Part shown: positions 8,529 to 17,719 of the stretch, piece after piece
Position numbering within the stretch: position 1 is the first letter of the stretch
Layout of the letters: every line of letters starts with the position of its first letter
NCBI RefSeq assembly: GCF_001942305.1
Contig: NZ_MKKE01000002.1
Coordinates: 1-64,000 of the forward strand
Direction: 5' to 3'
Length of the DNA stretch: 64,000 nucleotides
Source: Saccharomonospora sp. CUA-673
Lineage (GTDB): Bacteria; Actinomycetota; Actinomycetes; Mycobacteriales; Pseudonocardiaceae
Made by a program: the position numbers and the translations under genes
Notes under the pieces: generated by a model
Told to the model about the DNA's origin: nothing
What the model saw: only the letters and a program-made list of their open reading frames with translations
Databases searched by the model: none

Positions 8529-9341
8529 TCACGCGCCCGGTTCGGTCACGAAGTCGATCAGCCGTTCGACCGCCCCGATGAGCGGGGTCTCCACATCGCG
8601 GAAGCTGCTCACTCCGCCGAGTACGCGTTGCCAGCCCTCGTAGGGCTCGCCCCAGCCGAGGGCGTCGCACACGCCGCGCTTCCACTCGGTGCCCATGGGG
8701 ATCCGCGGCCAGGCGTCGATACCGAGGACGTCCGGCTTGACCGCCTCCCAGATGTCGACGTACGGGTGGCCGGTGATCAGCACGTTCTCGTCGGTGATCG
8801 CCTCGACGACGCGCGATTCCTTGCTGCCGGGCACGAGGTGGTCGACGAGCACGCCGAGCCTGCGCCCGGGGCCGGTGCCGAACTCGGCGATCGCGGCGGC
8901 CAGTTCGTCGACGCCGTCGAGGGGTTCGACGACCACGCCCTCCACGCGCAGGTCGTGGCCCCAGATGCGTTCGACGAGCTCGGCATCGTGCTTGCCCTCG
9001 ACCCAGATGCGCGAATCGCGCGCCACCCGTGCCCGCAGCCCGTCGACGTGCACCGAACCCGAGGCCGACCGCGTGGAGGCGGCCCGCTCCGGTTGCGGCG
9101 CGCGGGCCGGCACGAGCGTCACCGGTTTGCCCTCGACCAGGAAGGCCGCGGGGCCGAGCGGGAAGACGCGGTGCTTGCCGTGCCGGTCCTCGAGGACCGC
9201 GTTGCCGTGTTCGAGGCGCACGAGCGCACCGCAGAAGCCGCTCGCCGGGTCCTCCACGACGAGCCCCGGCTCGGCCGGAACCTCGGGGACCTTGCGCTTG
9301 CGAGCGCCGGACAGGATGTCGCCATACGAGTGGGATCGCAC
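8529..9341 (-). CDS. DUF3097 family protein
   Basis: A cytoplasmic actinobacterial protein of 270 aa with no assigned function. Recognisable family segments are VRSHSYGDILSGARKRKVPE at the N-terminus, RIWVEGKHDAELVERIWG in the middle (which resembles the acidic first strand of a Toprim-like fold) and TGHPYVDIWEAVKPDVLGID. The Toprim reading is my inference from the EGxxDA pattern plus the later VDHLVPGSKE. The start GTG 9341 is set by TAGGTT at 9350-9355 with an 8-nt gap, which rules out the longer reading frame starting at 9374. It stands 88 nt downstream of the SCO1664-family gene on the same strand. Confidence 0.85.
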   Translation of the reverse strand: MRSHSYGDILSGARKRKVPEVPAEPGLVVEDPASGFCGALVRLEHGNAVLEDRHGKHRVFPLGPAAFLVEGKPVTLVPARAPQPERAASTRSASGSVHVDGLRARVARDSRIWVEGKHDAELVERIWGHDLRVEGVVVEPLDGVDELAAAIAEFGTGPGRRLGVLVDHLVPGSKESRVVEAITDENVLITGHPYVDIWEAVKPDVLGIDAWPRIPMGTEWKRGVCDALGWGEPYEGWQRVLGGVSSFRDVETPLIGAVERLIDFVTEPGA

Positions 9342-9355
9342 GACCCGACAACCTA
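9342..9355 (-). promoter_or_regulatory. Leaderless -10 element of the DUF3097 gene
   Basis: On the minus strand TAGGTT (9350-9355) is followed by 8 nt and GTG (9341-9339). Confidence 0.5.
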
Positions 9356-9429
9356 GTCGTCGAACCCGGCCCACCCCGGTAGCGCCACGCGTGCCGCGGC
9401 GCGGAGCCGCCGGTCGGCAGCGGAGAAGT

Positions 9430-10256
9430 TCAGAACAGCGGCCAGGGAATGGCCTGCCATTCGCCGCTCGGGGCCGGGTGCACCCCGGCGGCGACGAGTT
9501 CGTCGGTGCGGGCGGCCAGCGCGGCGATCTCGTCGGCGGTCAGGTGCTCGGACAGCGTCTGCCCGAGGTCGCGGTCGAGCGTCCAGCGCAGTTTGCGGAG
9601 CTTGTCGAGCGCCTCGTCCGGCAGCGGCTCGCCCGTCCAGCCCCACAGCACGGTGCGCAGCTTCGGGTCCGTGTGCAGGCAGATGCCGTGGTCGATGCCG
9701 TAGATGCGGCCGTCGGTGCCGGGCAGGATGTGCCCACCCTTGCGGTCGGTGTTGTTGACGACGACGTCGAGGATCGCGAGTTCACGCAGTCCCGGCAGGT
9801 CGGCGTGCGCGACGAGCAACGGCTCGCCGTCCTCGCTCGCGGCCCGCAGCACCACCCGCCAGCCGGCGGGCAGGTCGGCGGGCGCCAGGACGTCCACCAG
9901 CTCGGTGGCGTCGGCGGTGTCGATCCACAGCTGGACCATGCCGGTGCCGAACGGTCCGTCGCGCAGCACCGTGGGCGGCACCCGGCCGATCTCGGCGGCC
10001 TCGGCGATCAACGCGGTGGCGACCTCGCGGCCGGCGAGGGTGCGTCGGGGAAGTCCCACAGCGGCCGTTCCCCGGACAGCGGTTTGTACACGACGTCGGC
10101 CTGCATGCCGTCGAGCTCGACCGAGCCGAACAGCGTCAGGTTCGAGGCGTCGACGAGCCTGCCCTCGACGTCGAGCCGGCCGCGGGTGATCAGTTCGACG
10201 ACGGCCGGATCGGCCGGGTCCACCGCGTTGCGCGCGTCGGGCTCGTTGTCGGACAC
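9430..10256 (-). CDS. SCO1664-family protein (frameshifted)
   Basis: About 275 aa after correction. It has the fold signature of a PI3/4-kinase-like or lanthipeptide-type kinase core seen in this family: VVYKPLSGERPLWDFPD near residues 55-70, LDVVVNNTDRKGGHIL (NxD catalytic-like motif) and YGIDHGICLHTD (a Mg-binding Asp-like motif). The frame breaks near 10043; FPD should continue as GTLAGREVATALIAEA after restoring one base. The start is GTG 10256, six bases after the stop of the DUF3090 gene, so the two are co-transcribed. In mycobacteria and streptomycetes, as I recall, this gene follows DUF3090 and the MSMEG_4193 phosphomutase. The function is unknown; kinase activity is an inference. Confidence 0.85.
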
Positions 10257-10262
10257 GTCCGA

Positions 10263-10840
10263 TCAGCTCTCGTCGGTGAGTTCCGAGTCGCGCCGGTACC
10301 CGTTCTGGCGCGGGCAGATGTGCCCGGCCGGGTCCAGCGGCTCCCCGCACAGCGGGCAGGGTTTGCGACCCGCGCCGACGACCCGGTCGCGCGGGCGGCG
10401 AACGCGCGCGCCGAGGCGGGGCTGAGGAACACGCGTACGGCGTCGGGGCCTTCCTCGGTGTCGTCGAGGACCACCGTCTCGTCGACCTCGCCCTCGGTGA
10501 CGGCGAGCAGTTCGATGACGACGGCCTGGCTCTCGGCGTCCCAGCCGAGGCCCATCGTGCCGACCCGGAACTCCTCCTCGACCGGAACCGTCAGCGGTTC
10601 GTTGTCGAGCAGGTCGTCGGGGGCCTCCTCGGGGACCTCGGCGTCGAATCTGCTGGCGATCTCCTCGAGCAGCGAGCTGAGACGCTCGGCGAGCACGGAG
10701 ACCTGCTGCTTCTCGATGGTCACGCTGATGGTGCGCGTGTCCTCGGAGGCCTGCAGGTAGAAGGTGCGATCGCCGGGTTCCCCGACGGTTCCCGCGACGA
10801 ACCGGTCGGGCTGGCGGAAGACGTGGATGACACGAGCCAT
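10263..10840 (-). CDS. DUF3090 family protein with C-terminal zinc-ribbon-like motif (frameshifted)
   Basis: About 192 aa after correction. The N-terminus MARVIHVFRQPDRFVAGTVG and the core GDRTFYLQASEDTRTISVTI are characteristic. After a one-base loss near 10385, restoring a C turns a spurious Arg/Thr-rich tail into RVVGAGRKPCPLCGEPLDP and then HICPRQNGYRR. This gives a CxxC...HxC metal-binding motif, strong evidence that the shift is an error. The stop then falls at 10263, directly before the SCO1664-family start, giving a tight two-gene operon. The protein is cytoplasmic and its function is unknown. Confidence 0.88.
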
Positions 10841-10931
10841 GGCCCCTCCGACCCTAAGCCAACTTCCGCTCCGGGTCTCGTCCGGGTGCGGCGCGTCTCT
10901 TGATCTTCCCCCACGTCGGCGCCGTCCGCTC

Positions 10932-10944
10932 TAGGGTGGCGCGC
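10932..10944 (+). promoter_or_regulatory. Leaderless -10 element of the S9 peptidase gene
   Basis: TAGGGT at 10932-10937 is followed by 7 nt and ATG at 10945. Confidence 0.6.
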
Positions 10945-12882
10945 ATGTCTGCGACTGTTCCCTTCGGCACCTGGTCGTCCCCCATCTCCGCCGCCGACGT
11001 CGCGGCCGCCGACGTGACCCCGCAGTGGCTCGATGTCGTCGACGGAGCCGTGTGGTGGGCCGAGGCGCGTCCCGCGGAGGGCGGCCGGGTCGCGTTGGTG
11101 CGTTCGGCCGCCGGCGAGCCCGGCAGAGAGCCCCAGGAGGTGCTGCCCGGCCCGTGGAACGTGCGTAACCGGCTCCACGAGTACGGCGGCCGACCGTGGA
11201 CCGTCACCGGCGACACCGTGGTGTTCACGCACTGGGCCGACCAGCGCATTCATGCCCGCGACCTGTCCAGTGGCCAGGTGCGACCCCTGACCCCGGAGCC
11301 GGCCGAGCCGCACGGCGTGCGCTTCGGCGACCTGCGCCCGGGCCGGGTCGGCGAGGTCTGGGCTGTGCGCGAGAGCGTCGTCGGCGCGCGGCGCACGGAC
11401 ATCGACCGGGACTTGGTGGCGGTCGGACTCGACGGGCAGGTCCGGTCGCTCGCGGCGAGTCACCGGTTCATGACCGGGCCCCAGATCTCCCCCGACGCGC
11501 CCGCGCCGCCTGGTTCGGCTGGGACCACCCGGCCATGCCGTGGGACGAGACCGAGGTGTGCGTCGCCGACGTCGACCCGTCCGGCGCGTTCGGAGCGCAC
11601 CGGGTGGTCTTCGGCGGCGCCGGGGTGTCGGTGTGCCAGCTGGAGTGGGAGGACGCGACGACGCTGCTCGCGGTCGCCGACCCGGACGGCTGGTGGAACC
11701 TGCACCGCGTCGACGTCACCTCCGGCGCGCCGGCGCGGTCGCCCCGGTGGAGGCCGAGCTGGGTGGGCCGCTGTGGAAGGTCGGCTCCCGGTGGACGGCG
11801 ACGCTGGGCGGCGGCCGGCACGCGGTGCTGGCCTCGGGCGCGCTGGGCGTGCTGGACGAGTCCGACGGCACGCTCACGCCGGTCGCGCCCGAACTGACGA
11901 GCTGGGGCGCGTCGATCGCGGTGCTCGACGGCGACGTCGTCGGCATCGCAGCCGGTCCGACGTCCGAGCTGGCCGTCGTGCGGGTGCGGACGGCCGACTC
12001 GGCGGTGCGGCACCTGACACCGCAGGCCGTGGTGCCACCCGCGGACTACCTCTCCGTGCCCGAGCGGCGCACGTTCCGTACCCCCGAGGGCGAACTCGTC
12101 CCCGCGTACGTCTACCCGCCGCGCAACCCGGACATCACACCGCCCGACGGCGAGCGTCCGCCGTATCTGGTGCACGCCCACGGTGGTCCCACGGGACGCA
12201 ACGCCCCGGTCCTCGACCTGGACTTCGCCTACTTCACCAGCCGTGGGATCGGCGTCGTCGCGGTCGACTACGGCGGTTCGACCGGGTACGGCCGGCGGTA
12301 CCGGGAGCGGCTGCGCGAGCAGTGGGGCGTGGTGGACGTGGCCGACTGCGCCGCGGTGGTCGACGCGCTCGCCGCCGAGGGCACGCTCGATCCGCAGCGG
12401 GTGGCCATTCGCGGTGGCAGCGCCGGCGGGTTCACCGCGGCGGCATCGATGACGACGGTCGACACCTACCGCGCGGCGACGATCAAGTTCCCGATCCTCG
12501 ACCTGTCCGGGTGGACCGACGGTGGCGGGGAGACGCACGACTTCGAGTCCCGCTACTTGGACGGCCTCGTCGGCCCGCTGCCGGAGCGACCGAGCGATAC
12601 CGCACGCGCTCCCCCAGTCACAACCTCGACGGACTGGGCGGTCCGGTGCTGATGCTGCAGGGCCTCGAGGACGAGATCTGCCCCCCGGAGCAGGCCGAAC
12701 GGTTCATCGACGCCCTCGACGGCAGCGGGATCCCACACGCCTACCTGACGTTCGAGGGCGAGCAGCACGGGTTCCGCAAGGCCGCCACGATCGTCGCGGC
12801 CCTCGAGGCCGAGCTCGCGTTCTACGGTCAGGTGTTCGGCTTCGCCACCCCGGGCGTCGCACCCGTCGAGCTGCGCCGATGA
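10945..12882 (+). CDS. Prolyl-oligopeptidase family (S9C) serine peptidase, three frameshifts
   Basis: About 646 aa once three single-base losses are restored, near 11499 (SPDA to ARAAWFGWDHPAM), 11735 (TSGAP to AVAPVEAELGGPLW) and 12586 (GPLPE to ATERYRTRSPSHN). The N-terminal ~370 residues read as a beta-propeller. The C-terminal alpha/beta-hydrolase domain carries the nucleophile in RVAIRGGSAGGFTAA, the acid in LEDEICPPEQ and the His in FEGEQHGFRK. It should cut short proline-containing or other small peptides, probably in the cytoplasm because no signal peptide is present. The stop overlaps the start of the LD-carboxypeptidase gene (ATGA), so the two are translationally coupled. ATG 10945 is supported by a leaderless -10. 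Confidence 0.87.
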   Translation: MSATVPFGTWSSPISAADVAAADVTPQWLDVVDGAVWWAEARPAEGGRVALVRSAAGEPGREPQEVLPGPWNVRNRLHEYGGRPWTVTGDTVVFTHWADQRIHARDLSSGQVRPLTPEPAEPHGVRFGDLRPGRVGEVWAVRESVVGARRTDIDRDLVAVGLDGQVRSLAASHRFMTGPQISPDAPAPPGSAGTTRPCRGTRPRCASPTSTRPARSERTGWSSAAPGCRCASWSGRTRRRCSRSPTRTAGGTCTASTSPPARRRGRPGGGRAGWAAVEGRLPVDGDAGRRPARGAGLGRAGRAGRVRRHAHAGRARTDELGRVDRGARRRRRRHRSRSDVRAGRRAGADGRLGGAAPDTAGRGATRGLPLRARAAHVPYPRGRTRPRVRLPAAQPGHHTARRRASAVSGARPRWSHGTQRPGPRPGLRLLHQPWDRRRRGRLRRFDRVRPAVPGAAARAVGRGGRGRLRRGGRRARRRGHARSAAGGHSRWQRRRVHRGGIDDDGRHLPRGDDQVPDPRPVRVDRRWRGDARLRVPLLGRPRRPAAGATERYRTRSPSHNLDGLGGPVLMLQGLEDEICPPEQAERFIDALDGSGIPHAYLTFEGEQHGFRKAATIVAALEAELAFYGQVFGFATPGVAPVELRR

Positions 12883-13814
12883 CCGCGGCGACGCCCCCGG
12901 CACCGACCGTGCTGCCGATCCCGCGGGGCCTGCGGCCGGGCGACACGGCCGCGTTGGTCGCCCCCTCCGGGCCGGTTCCCGAACAACTGCGCACCCAGGC
13001 GGTCGAGGCGTTCACGGCGTGGGGGCTGACCGTGGAGGTGTTCGACAGCGTCACGGCACGCCACCCCCGGTATCGGTATCTGGCCGGCACCGACGAGCTG
13101 CGCGCCGCCGACTTCCAGGCGGCGTGGACGCGGCCCGACATCGCTGCGGTGATCGCCGCCCGCGGTGGGTACGGCGCGCAGCGCATGATCGACCTGGTCG
13201 ACTGGGACGCCGTCCGCGCCGCCGGGCCGAAGCTGTTCGCCGGGTCGAGCGACATCACCGCGTTGCACGCCGCGCTCGCCCACAGGGTCGGGGTCTCCAC
13301 CGTGTTCGCCACGATGCCCGCCTCCACACACTTCGACGACACGGCCGCCGACAGCCTGCGCGCGGCGCTGTTCGACCCGGCCGGCACCCGCACCGTGCAG
13401 GGCCCGAACGCGCGCAGCCTCGTCGAGGGCCGGGCGTCGGGGCCGACGGTCGGCGGCAACCTGTGCCTGCTGGCCGCCTGCGCCGGCACACCGGAGCAGC
13501 AGTGCGCCGCGGGCGCGGTGGCGTTGCTGGAGGACGTCGGCGAGGACCTCTACCGGCTCGACCGGCTGCTGACCCAGCTGCTGCGGTCGGGCTGGTTCGA
13601 CGGCGTCGCCGGGATCGCGCTGGGGTCGTGGACCGCCTGCGGCGACCCGGCCGCCGGCACGGTCGAGGAGCTGATCGTCGAACGGCTCGGCCCGTTGGGC
13701 GTGCCGATGGTGTGGGACCTGGGGTTCGGCCACCACCGGGGCGCGCTGACCGTGCCGCTCGGTGTGCCTGCGGTGCTCGACGCCGACGCGGCGAGCCTGA
13801 CCGTCAACCCGTGA
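12879..13814 (+). CDS. Muramoyltetrapeptide (LD-) carboxypeptidase, peptidase S66
   Basis: A protein of 311 aa. It removes the terminal D-alanine from murein tetrapeptides in other S66 enzymes. The N-terminal domain contains the nucleophile motif in LFAGSSDITALHAAL and the conserved ARGGYGAQRMIDLVDWD stretch. The C-terminal half holds the Glu/His partners, with candidate segments ALLEDVGEDLYRLDR and GFGHHRGALTVPLG. No signal peptide is visible, which fits a cytoplasmic recycling role like E. coli LdcA. The ATG overlaps the S9 peptidase stop by four bases. A nearby dipeptide transporter and D-aminopeptidase suggest cell-wall peptide salvage. Confidence 0.9.
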   Translation: MTAATPPAPTVLPIPRGLRPGDTAALVAPSGPVPEQLRTQAVEAFTAWGLTVEVFDSVTARHPRYRYLAGTDELRAADFQAAWTRPDIAAVIAARGGYGAQRMIDLVDWDAVRAAGPKLFAGSSDITALHAALAHRVGVSTVFATMPASTHFDDTAADSLRAALFDPAGTRTVQGPNARSLVEGRASGPTVGGNLCLLAACAGTPEQQCAAGAVALLEDVGEDLYRLDRLLTQLLRSGWFDGVAGIALGSWTACGDPAAGTVEELIVERLGPLGVPMVWDLGFGHHRGALTVPLGVPAVLDADAASLTVNP

Positions 13815-13891
13815 CCGTCGACGCGTGCCTGTGACTGCGTGATGATCACTGCATCCGTGATCGTCAGGGCGCGGGTGCGATCCGTGCGCAC

Positions 13892-13904
13892 TAGCCTCGG
13901 CGGT
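13892..13904 (+). promoter_or_regulatory. Leaderless -10 element of the PPOX gene
   Basis: TAGCCT at 13892-13897 is followed by 7 nt and ATG at 13905. About 45 nt upstream lies the inverted repeat GTGAT-G-ATCAC at 13839-13849, a possible operator. Confidence 0.55.
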
Positions 13905-14321
13905 ATGCAGCTCTCGGAATCGGAGTCCCGGTCCCGCTTCACCGGCGCCCGCGCCGCGACCCTGGCCACGGCCGACGCCGACGGCGTCCCCCATCTGGTG
14001 CCCATCACGTTCGCCGTCGACGGCGACACCGTCGTGTTCGCGATCGACGACAAGCCGAAGACCACGACGAACCTGCGGCGGCTGCGCAACATCGCCTCCA
14101 ACCCGGCTGTGTCGGTGCTGGTGGACCACTACGAGGACGACTGGCGGCGCCTGTGGTGGGTGCGGGTCGACGGGACGGCGACGGTGCACGAGGACGGTCC
14201 GGAGCGCATGGCCGCGGTGCGGTCGCTGAGCATGCGGTACCCGCAGTACGAGGACCTGCCCCCGCGGGGACCGGTCGTGGCGATCGCCGTCAGCGCCTGG
14301 CGCGGCTGGTCGGCGAGCTGA
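13905..14321 (+). CDS. PPOX-class F420-dependent oxidoreductase (TIGR03668-like)
   Basis: A split-barrel flavin/deazaflavin-binding protein of 138 aa. The start LSESESRSRFTGARAATLAT and the barrel strands GVPHLVPITFAVDGDTVVFA and DHYEDDWRRLWWVRVDGTA match the PPOX F420-dependent subgroup. Members reduce small molecules using F420H2 and the substrate is not predictable. ATG 13905 was chosen over a longer frame because of the TAGCCT hexamer 7 nt upstream. Its 3' end overlaps the convergent mannosyltransferase gene by 32 bp. Confidence 0.82.
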   Translation: MQLSESESRSRFTGARAATLATADADGVPHLVPITFAVDGDTVVFAIDDKPKTTTNLRRLRNIASNPAVSVLVDHYEDDWRRLWWVRVDGTATVHEDGPERMAAVRSLSMRYPQYEDLPPRGPVVAIAVSAWRGWSAS

Positions 14322-15912
14322 GGGGCAGCTCGGGATTGCGCACGTCCCGGCTGCGCGGGTCCTCCTTGCGCCAGGCCGAGACGAGACCGAGCGGATCGGG
14401 CCGCAGCAGCGACGCCGCGGCGTAGAGGCTCGCGGCGACGACCCCGATGATGAACAGCCAGTGGTACAGGCTCTGCTCACCGGTCGGGTAGTACACGAGC
14501 ACGAGGAACACCGAGATGCCCACGACCGCGGCCAGGTGCTCGCGCTTCCAGCGGAACAGCGACAGGATCACGAAACCCCAGGTCAGGTACCACGGCAGCG
14601 TCGGCGGCGCGAAGATCGCCACCGTCAGCAGCGCGACACCCATGCGGAAGATCGTGTTGTTCTCGTCGCCGTTGCGGGCCAGCCACCACTGGCGCACCAC
14701 GATTGCGGCGAGCACGAGCCAGCCGATGCTGCGGGCGACGTCGATGAACGGCCCCGGCGGCACGTCGACGACCGTCTTGACGAGCGTGTGGACGGCCTCG
14801 CCGACCCCGCTCGGGAAGTTCAGCCAGTTGACGATGATCTGCGGGGCCGACAGTCCGCCGACCCAGCCGAGGTTGAACGAGCCCAGCGACACCCAGGTGC
14901 CGGCGACGAACACCGCGCCGAAGATGCCCAGCGACGGCGTGACGGCGCTGACGAACCGGCGGAACAGGCTCTTGTCCGCCGGCATGTGGTTCGCCCAGAT
15001 CCACACGAGGAACGGCAGCGCGATCGCCGCGGTCGGCTTGATGAGCATGCCGATGGTGACGAGCACGATCGAGGTGACGTGTTTGCGTTCCAGCGCCGCG
15101 AGCACGCCGACGGCGAGCAGGCCGACCATGAGCAGGTCGTTGTGCGGGCCGCCGACGAGGTGGATGACCATCATCGGGCTGGCCACCGCGAGCCACATCG
15201 TGACCGGCAGGTTGCCGCCGAGCTTGCGGACCAGCCGCGGCAGCGCCCACAGCAGCGCGGCCAGACCGGCCAGCAGTACGACGCGCATGACGATGACGCC
15301 GGCGATCACATTGTCGCCGGTGACCCCGACGACGCTCTGCGAGATCCACAGGAACAGCGGTCCGTAGGGCGCGGGCGTGGTCTGCCACAGCGGGTGGACG
15401 TTCTCGACCACCATCGGCAGCGTCTCGAGTGCCCGCGGCCCGTACGCGTACGGGTCGAGGCCGTGCAGCAGCTGCGCGCCCTGACCGAGGTAGGAGTAGA
15501 CGTCGCGGGTGAACAGCGGCGGCGCCACCATCAGCGGCGCCATCCACGACAGCGCGGCGATGACGACCGGGCGGGTGCCGACCCGTCCGGCGAGCACGTA
15601 GCGCCCGAGACGGATCCACGCCCACACGACGAGACCGAACCCGAGGTACAGCAGGCCCGTCATGAGCACCTTGCCGTGCCCGAACCGCACCCACGCCAAC
15701 GGACCGTCACTGAGGATCGGGTCGTGCACCAGCACGCCCGCCGCGCCGAACGACGCAATGAGCACCAGAACGCTGCCGACGAGGCCCATCACGATGGTGC
15801 GCAGCGGGAACCGCGGCTCGTCGCGGTGCGCGTCGGCCGGCAGGAAGGTGTCAGCGATGCCCTTGTCGGTCCGGGTTCCGGAACCGGCGGCGGGGTCGGT
15901 GGTGGTCGCCAT
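14290..15912 (-). CDS. mptB: Polyprenol-phosphomannose-dependent alpha-1,6-mannosyltransferase MptB-like
   Basis: A GT-C fold integral membrane glycosyltransferase of 540 aa with about 12-13 TM helices. It is predicted to add alpha-1,6-mannose from polyprenyl-phosphate-mannose to lipomannan-type glycolipids on the outer membrane face. The diagnostic loop after the first helices, PPLFTRDVYSYLGQGAQLLH, contains the catalytic Asp. VHPLWQTTPAPYGPLFLW and HLVGGPHNDLLMVGLLAV are conserved MptA/MptB segments. Length and topology fit the family. ATG 15912 lies 11 nt downstream of a TAACCT -10-like hexamer. It is monocistronic, with its 3' end overlapping the PPOX gene. Confidence 0.87.
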   Translation of the reverse strand: MATTTDPAAGSGTRTDKGIADTFLPADAHRDEPRFPLRTIVMGLVGSVLVLIASFGAAGVLVHDPILSDGPLAWVRFGHGKVLMTGLLYLGFGLVVWAWIRLGRYVLAGRVGTRPVVIAALSWMAPLMVAPPLFTRDVYSYLGQGAQLLHGLDPYAYGPRALETLPMVVENVHPLWQTTPAPYGPLFLWISQSVVGVTGDNVIAGVIVMRVVLLAGLAALLWALPRLVRKLGGNLPVTMWLAVASPMMVIHLVGGPHNDLLMVGLLAVGVLAALERKHVTSIVLVTIGMLIKPTAAIALPFLVWIWANHMPADKSLFRRFVSAVTPSLGIFGAVFVAGTWVSLGSFNLGWVGGLSAPQIIVNWLNFPSGVGEAVHTLVKTVVDVPPGPFIDVARSIGWLVLAAIVVRQWWLARNGDENNTIFRMGVALLTVAIFAPPTLPWYLTWGFVILSLFRWKREHLAAVVGISVFLVLVYYPTGEQSLYHWLFIIGVVAASLYAAASLLRPDPLGLVSAWRKEDPRSRDVRNPELPLSSPTSRARR

Positions 15913-15973
15913 ACTGGAATTTGAGGTTACACACCACGTTTGCCGGCTTTGGTATCACCCGGCGCATACGAAC

Positions 15974-17719
15974 TCACGCAGTGTGCTCGTTCGGCAACGC
16001 CTCGAGCAGTGCCCGGGTGTAGTCGTGCCGCGGCCGCACCAGCACCTCGTCGACGTTCCCGATCTCGACGAGTTCGCCCCGGTACATGACGGCCACACGG
16101 TCGGCGATGTTCCAGGCCAGACCGAGGTCGTGGGTGATCACGAGCGCGGCCAGGCCCAGTTCGCGGCGCAGGCGCAGCAACAGTCCCAGGATCTCGCCGC
16201 GCACCGACGCGTCCAGCGAGGCGACCGGTTCGTCGGCGACGAGGACGCCGGGTTGCAGGGCGAGGGCACCGGCGATGACGACGCGCTGGCGCTGTCCGCC
16301 GGAGAGCTCGTGCGGCAGCCGGGAGAGGAACTGCTCGGCCGGTCGCAGCTCGGCCGCCTCGAGCGCGGCGACGACGCGGGCGTGCTCGTCGCCCTCGAGC
16401 CCGTGGATACGGGGACCCTCGGCGACCGATTCGTACACGGTGTGCCGCGGGTTCAGGGCGCTGCTGGGATCCTGCAATACGAGCTGGACGTGTCGCCGGT
16501 AGGCCCGCAGCGCCGCGGACGACGAGGGCACGGGGTCACCGCCGTGGAGCACCCGGCCCGACGTGGGGCGCTGCAGGCCCAGCAGCGTCCGCGCGAGGGT
16601 GGTCTTGCCCGACCCGGACTGGCCGACGAGCGCGACGATCTCCCCCGCGTGCACGTCGAGGTCCACACCGGCGACCGCGGGCACGGTCGCGCCCGTCCGG
16701 TCGCGGAAGTGCACCCGCAGCTCCCGCGCGGACAACAACGCCGGTGCGTCGGACTCCGGCGCCGTGCTCTCCGCGGCGGTTTCGGGAGCGGCGGTTCGAG
16801 GGGCGCTGTCCGCGGATGCCGTTTCCTCGGCTGCCGGCTCCGGGGTTCGGGTCGCGGGCCGGTAGCGCGAGGCAGGATCACCCACGGTGGGGAACGCGCC
16901 GGCGAGCGCCTGGGTGTGCTCGTGGCGGGGTGCGGACATGACCTCCTTCGACGCACCGGTCTCGACGATCTCGCCCTGGTACATCACGGCGATGCGCCGG
17001 CAGGTGGCCGCGAGCACGGACAGGTCGTGGGTGATGAACATGAGGCCGATGCCGCGTTCGGCGACGAGCCTGCCGAGCAGGTCGAGCACCTGCGCCTGGA
17101 CGACGACGTCGAGGGCCGTGGTGGGCTCGTCGGCGATGACCAGGCTCGGCCGGCAGGCCAGTGCCATCGCGATCATCACGCGCTGCTTCTGCCCGCCGGA
17201 CAGTTCGTGCGGATACGACCGCGCCTTGGCCGCGGGCAGGTCGACCTGGGCGAGCAGTTCCTCCACCCGCGCGTCGACGTCGGACTCGGTGGCGAGGCCG
17301 TGGAGCCGGAGGGGTTCGGCGATCTGCCGGCCGACACGCTGTACCGGGTTGAGCGCGTGCATCGCGCCCTGGAACACCACCGACGCCTCCGACCACCGGA
17401 CCGCGCGCAGCCGTCCCCAGCGCATGCCGCCGACGTCCTCCCCGTCGAGCAGCACCTGCCCGGTGACGGTGGCCGACCTCGGCAACAGTCGCAGCACGCT
17501 CGCCGCGACGGTGGACTTGCCCGAGCCGGACTCCCCCGCGATGCCGAGCGTCTCGCCGCGGTCGATGGTCAGGTCGACGCCGCGCACGGCCTCGACGTCG
17601 CCGTCGGCGGTGCGGTAGGTGACGCCGAGGTCGCGCAGTTCGAGCAGCGGCGCCGCGCTCTCCCGGGCCGGTTCGCCCGTCGGTTCGCCGGTCGATGCTG
17701 GTGCTGCCTGGTCGGTCAC
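15974..17719 (-). CDS. Fused dipeptide ABC transporter ATPase (DppD-DppF type)
   Basis: A protein of 581 aa carrying two complete ABC ATPase domains. Domain 1 has Walker A GESGSGKST, signature LSGGQKQRV and Walker B LVIADEP. Domain 2 has Walker A GQSGSGKTT, signature LSGGQRQRV and Walker B VLVADEP. They are joined by an Ala/Glu/Thr/Pro-rich linker of about 50 residues. Fusion of the D and F subunits into one chain is seen in other actinobacteria. The start GTG 17719 follows GGGGGACCG and overlaps the permease stop by 4 nt. It is the last gene of the four-gene transporter operon that begins at 21443 and powers peptide import. Confidence 0.92.
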   Translation of the reverse strand: MTDQAAPASTGEPTGEPARESAAPLLELRDLGVTYRTADGDVEAVRGVDLTIDRGETLGIAGESGSGKSTVAASVLRLLPRSATVTGQVLLDGEDVGGMRWGRLRAVRWSEASVVFQGAMHALNPVQRVGRQIAEPLRLHGLATESDVDARVEELLAQVDLPAAKARSYPHELSGGQKQRVMIAMALACRPSLVIADEPTTALDVVVQAQVLDLLGRLVAERGIGLMFITHDLSVLAATCRRIAVMYQGEIVETGASKEVMSAPRHEHTQALAGAFPTVGDPASRYRPATRTPEPAAEETASADSAPRTAAPETAAESTAPESDAPALLSARELRVHFRDRTGATVPAVAGVDLDVHAGEIVALVGQSGSGKTTLARTLLGLQRPTSGRVLHGGDPVPSSSAALRAYRRHVQLVLQDPSSALNPRHTVYESVAEGPRIHGLEGDEHARVVAALEAAELRPAEQFLSRLPHELSGGQRQRVVIAGALALQPGVLVADEPVASLDASVRGEILGLLLRLRRELGLAALVITHDLGLAWNIADRVAVMYRGELVEIGNVDEVLVRPRHDYTRALLEALPNEHTA

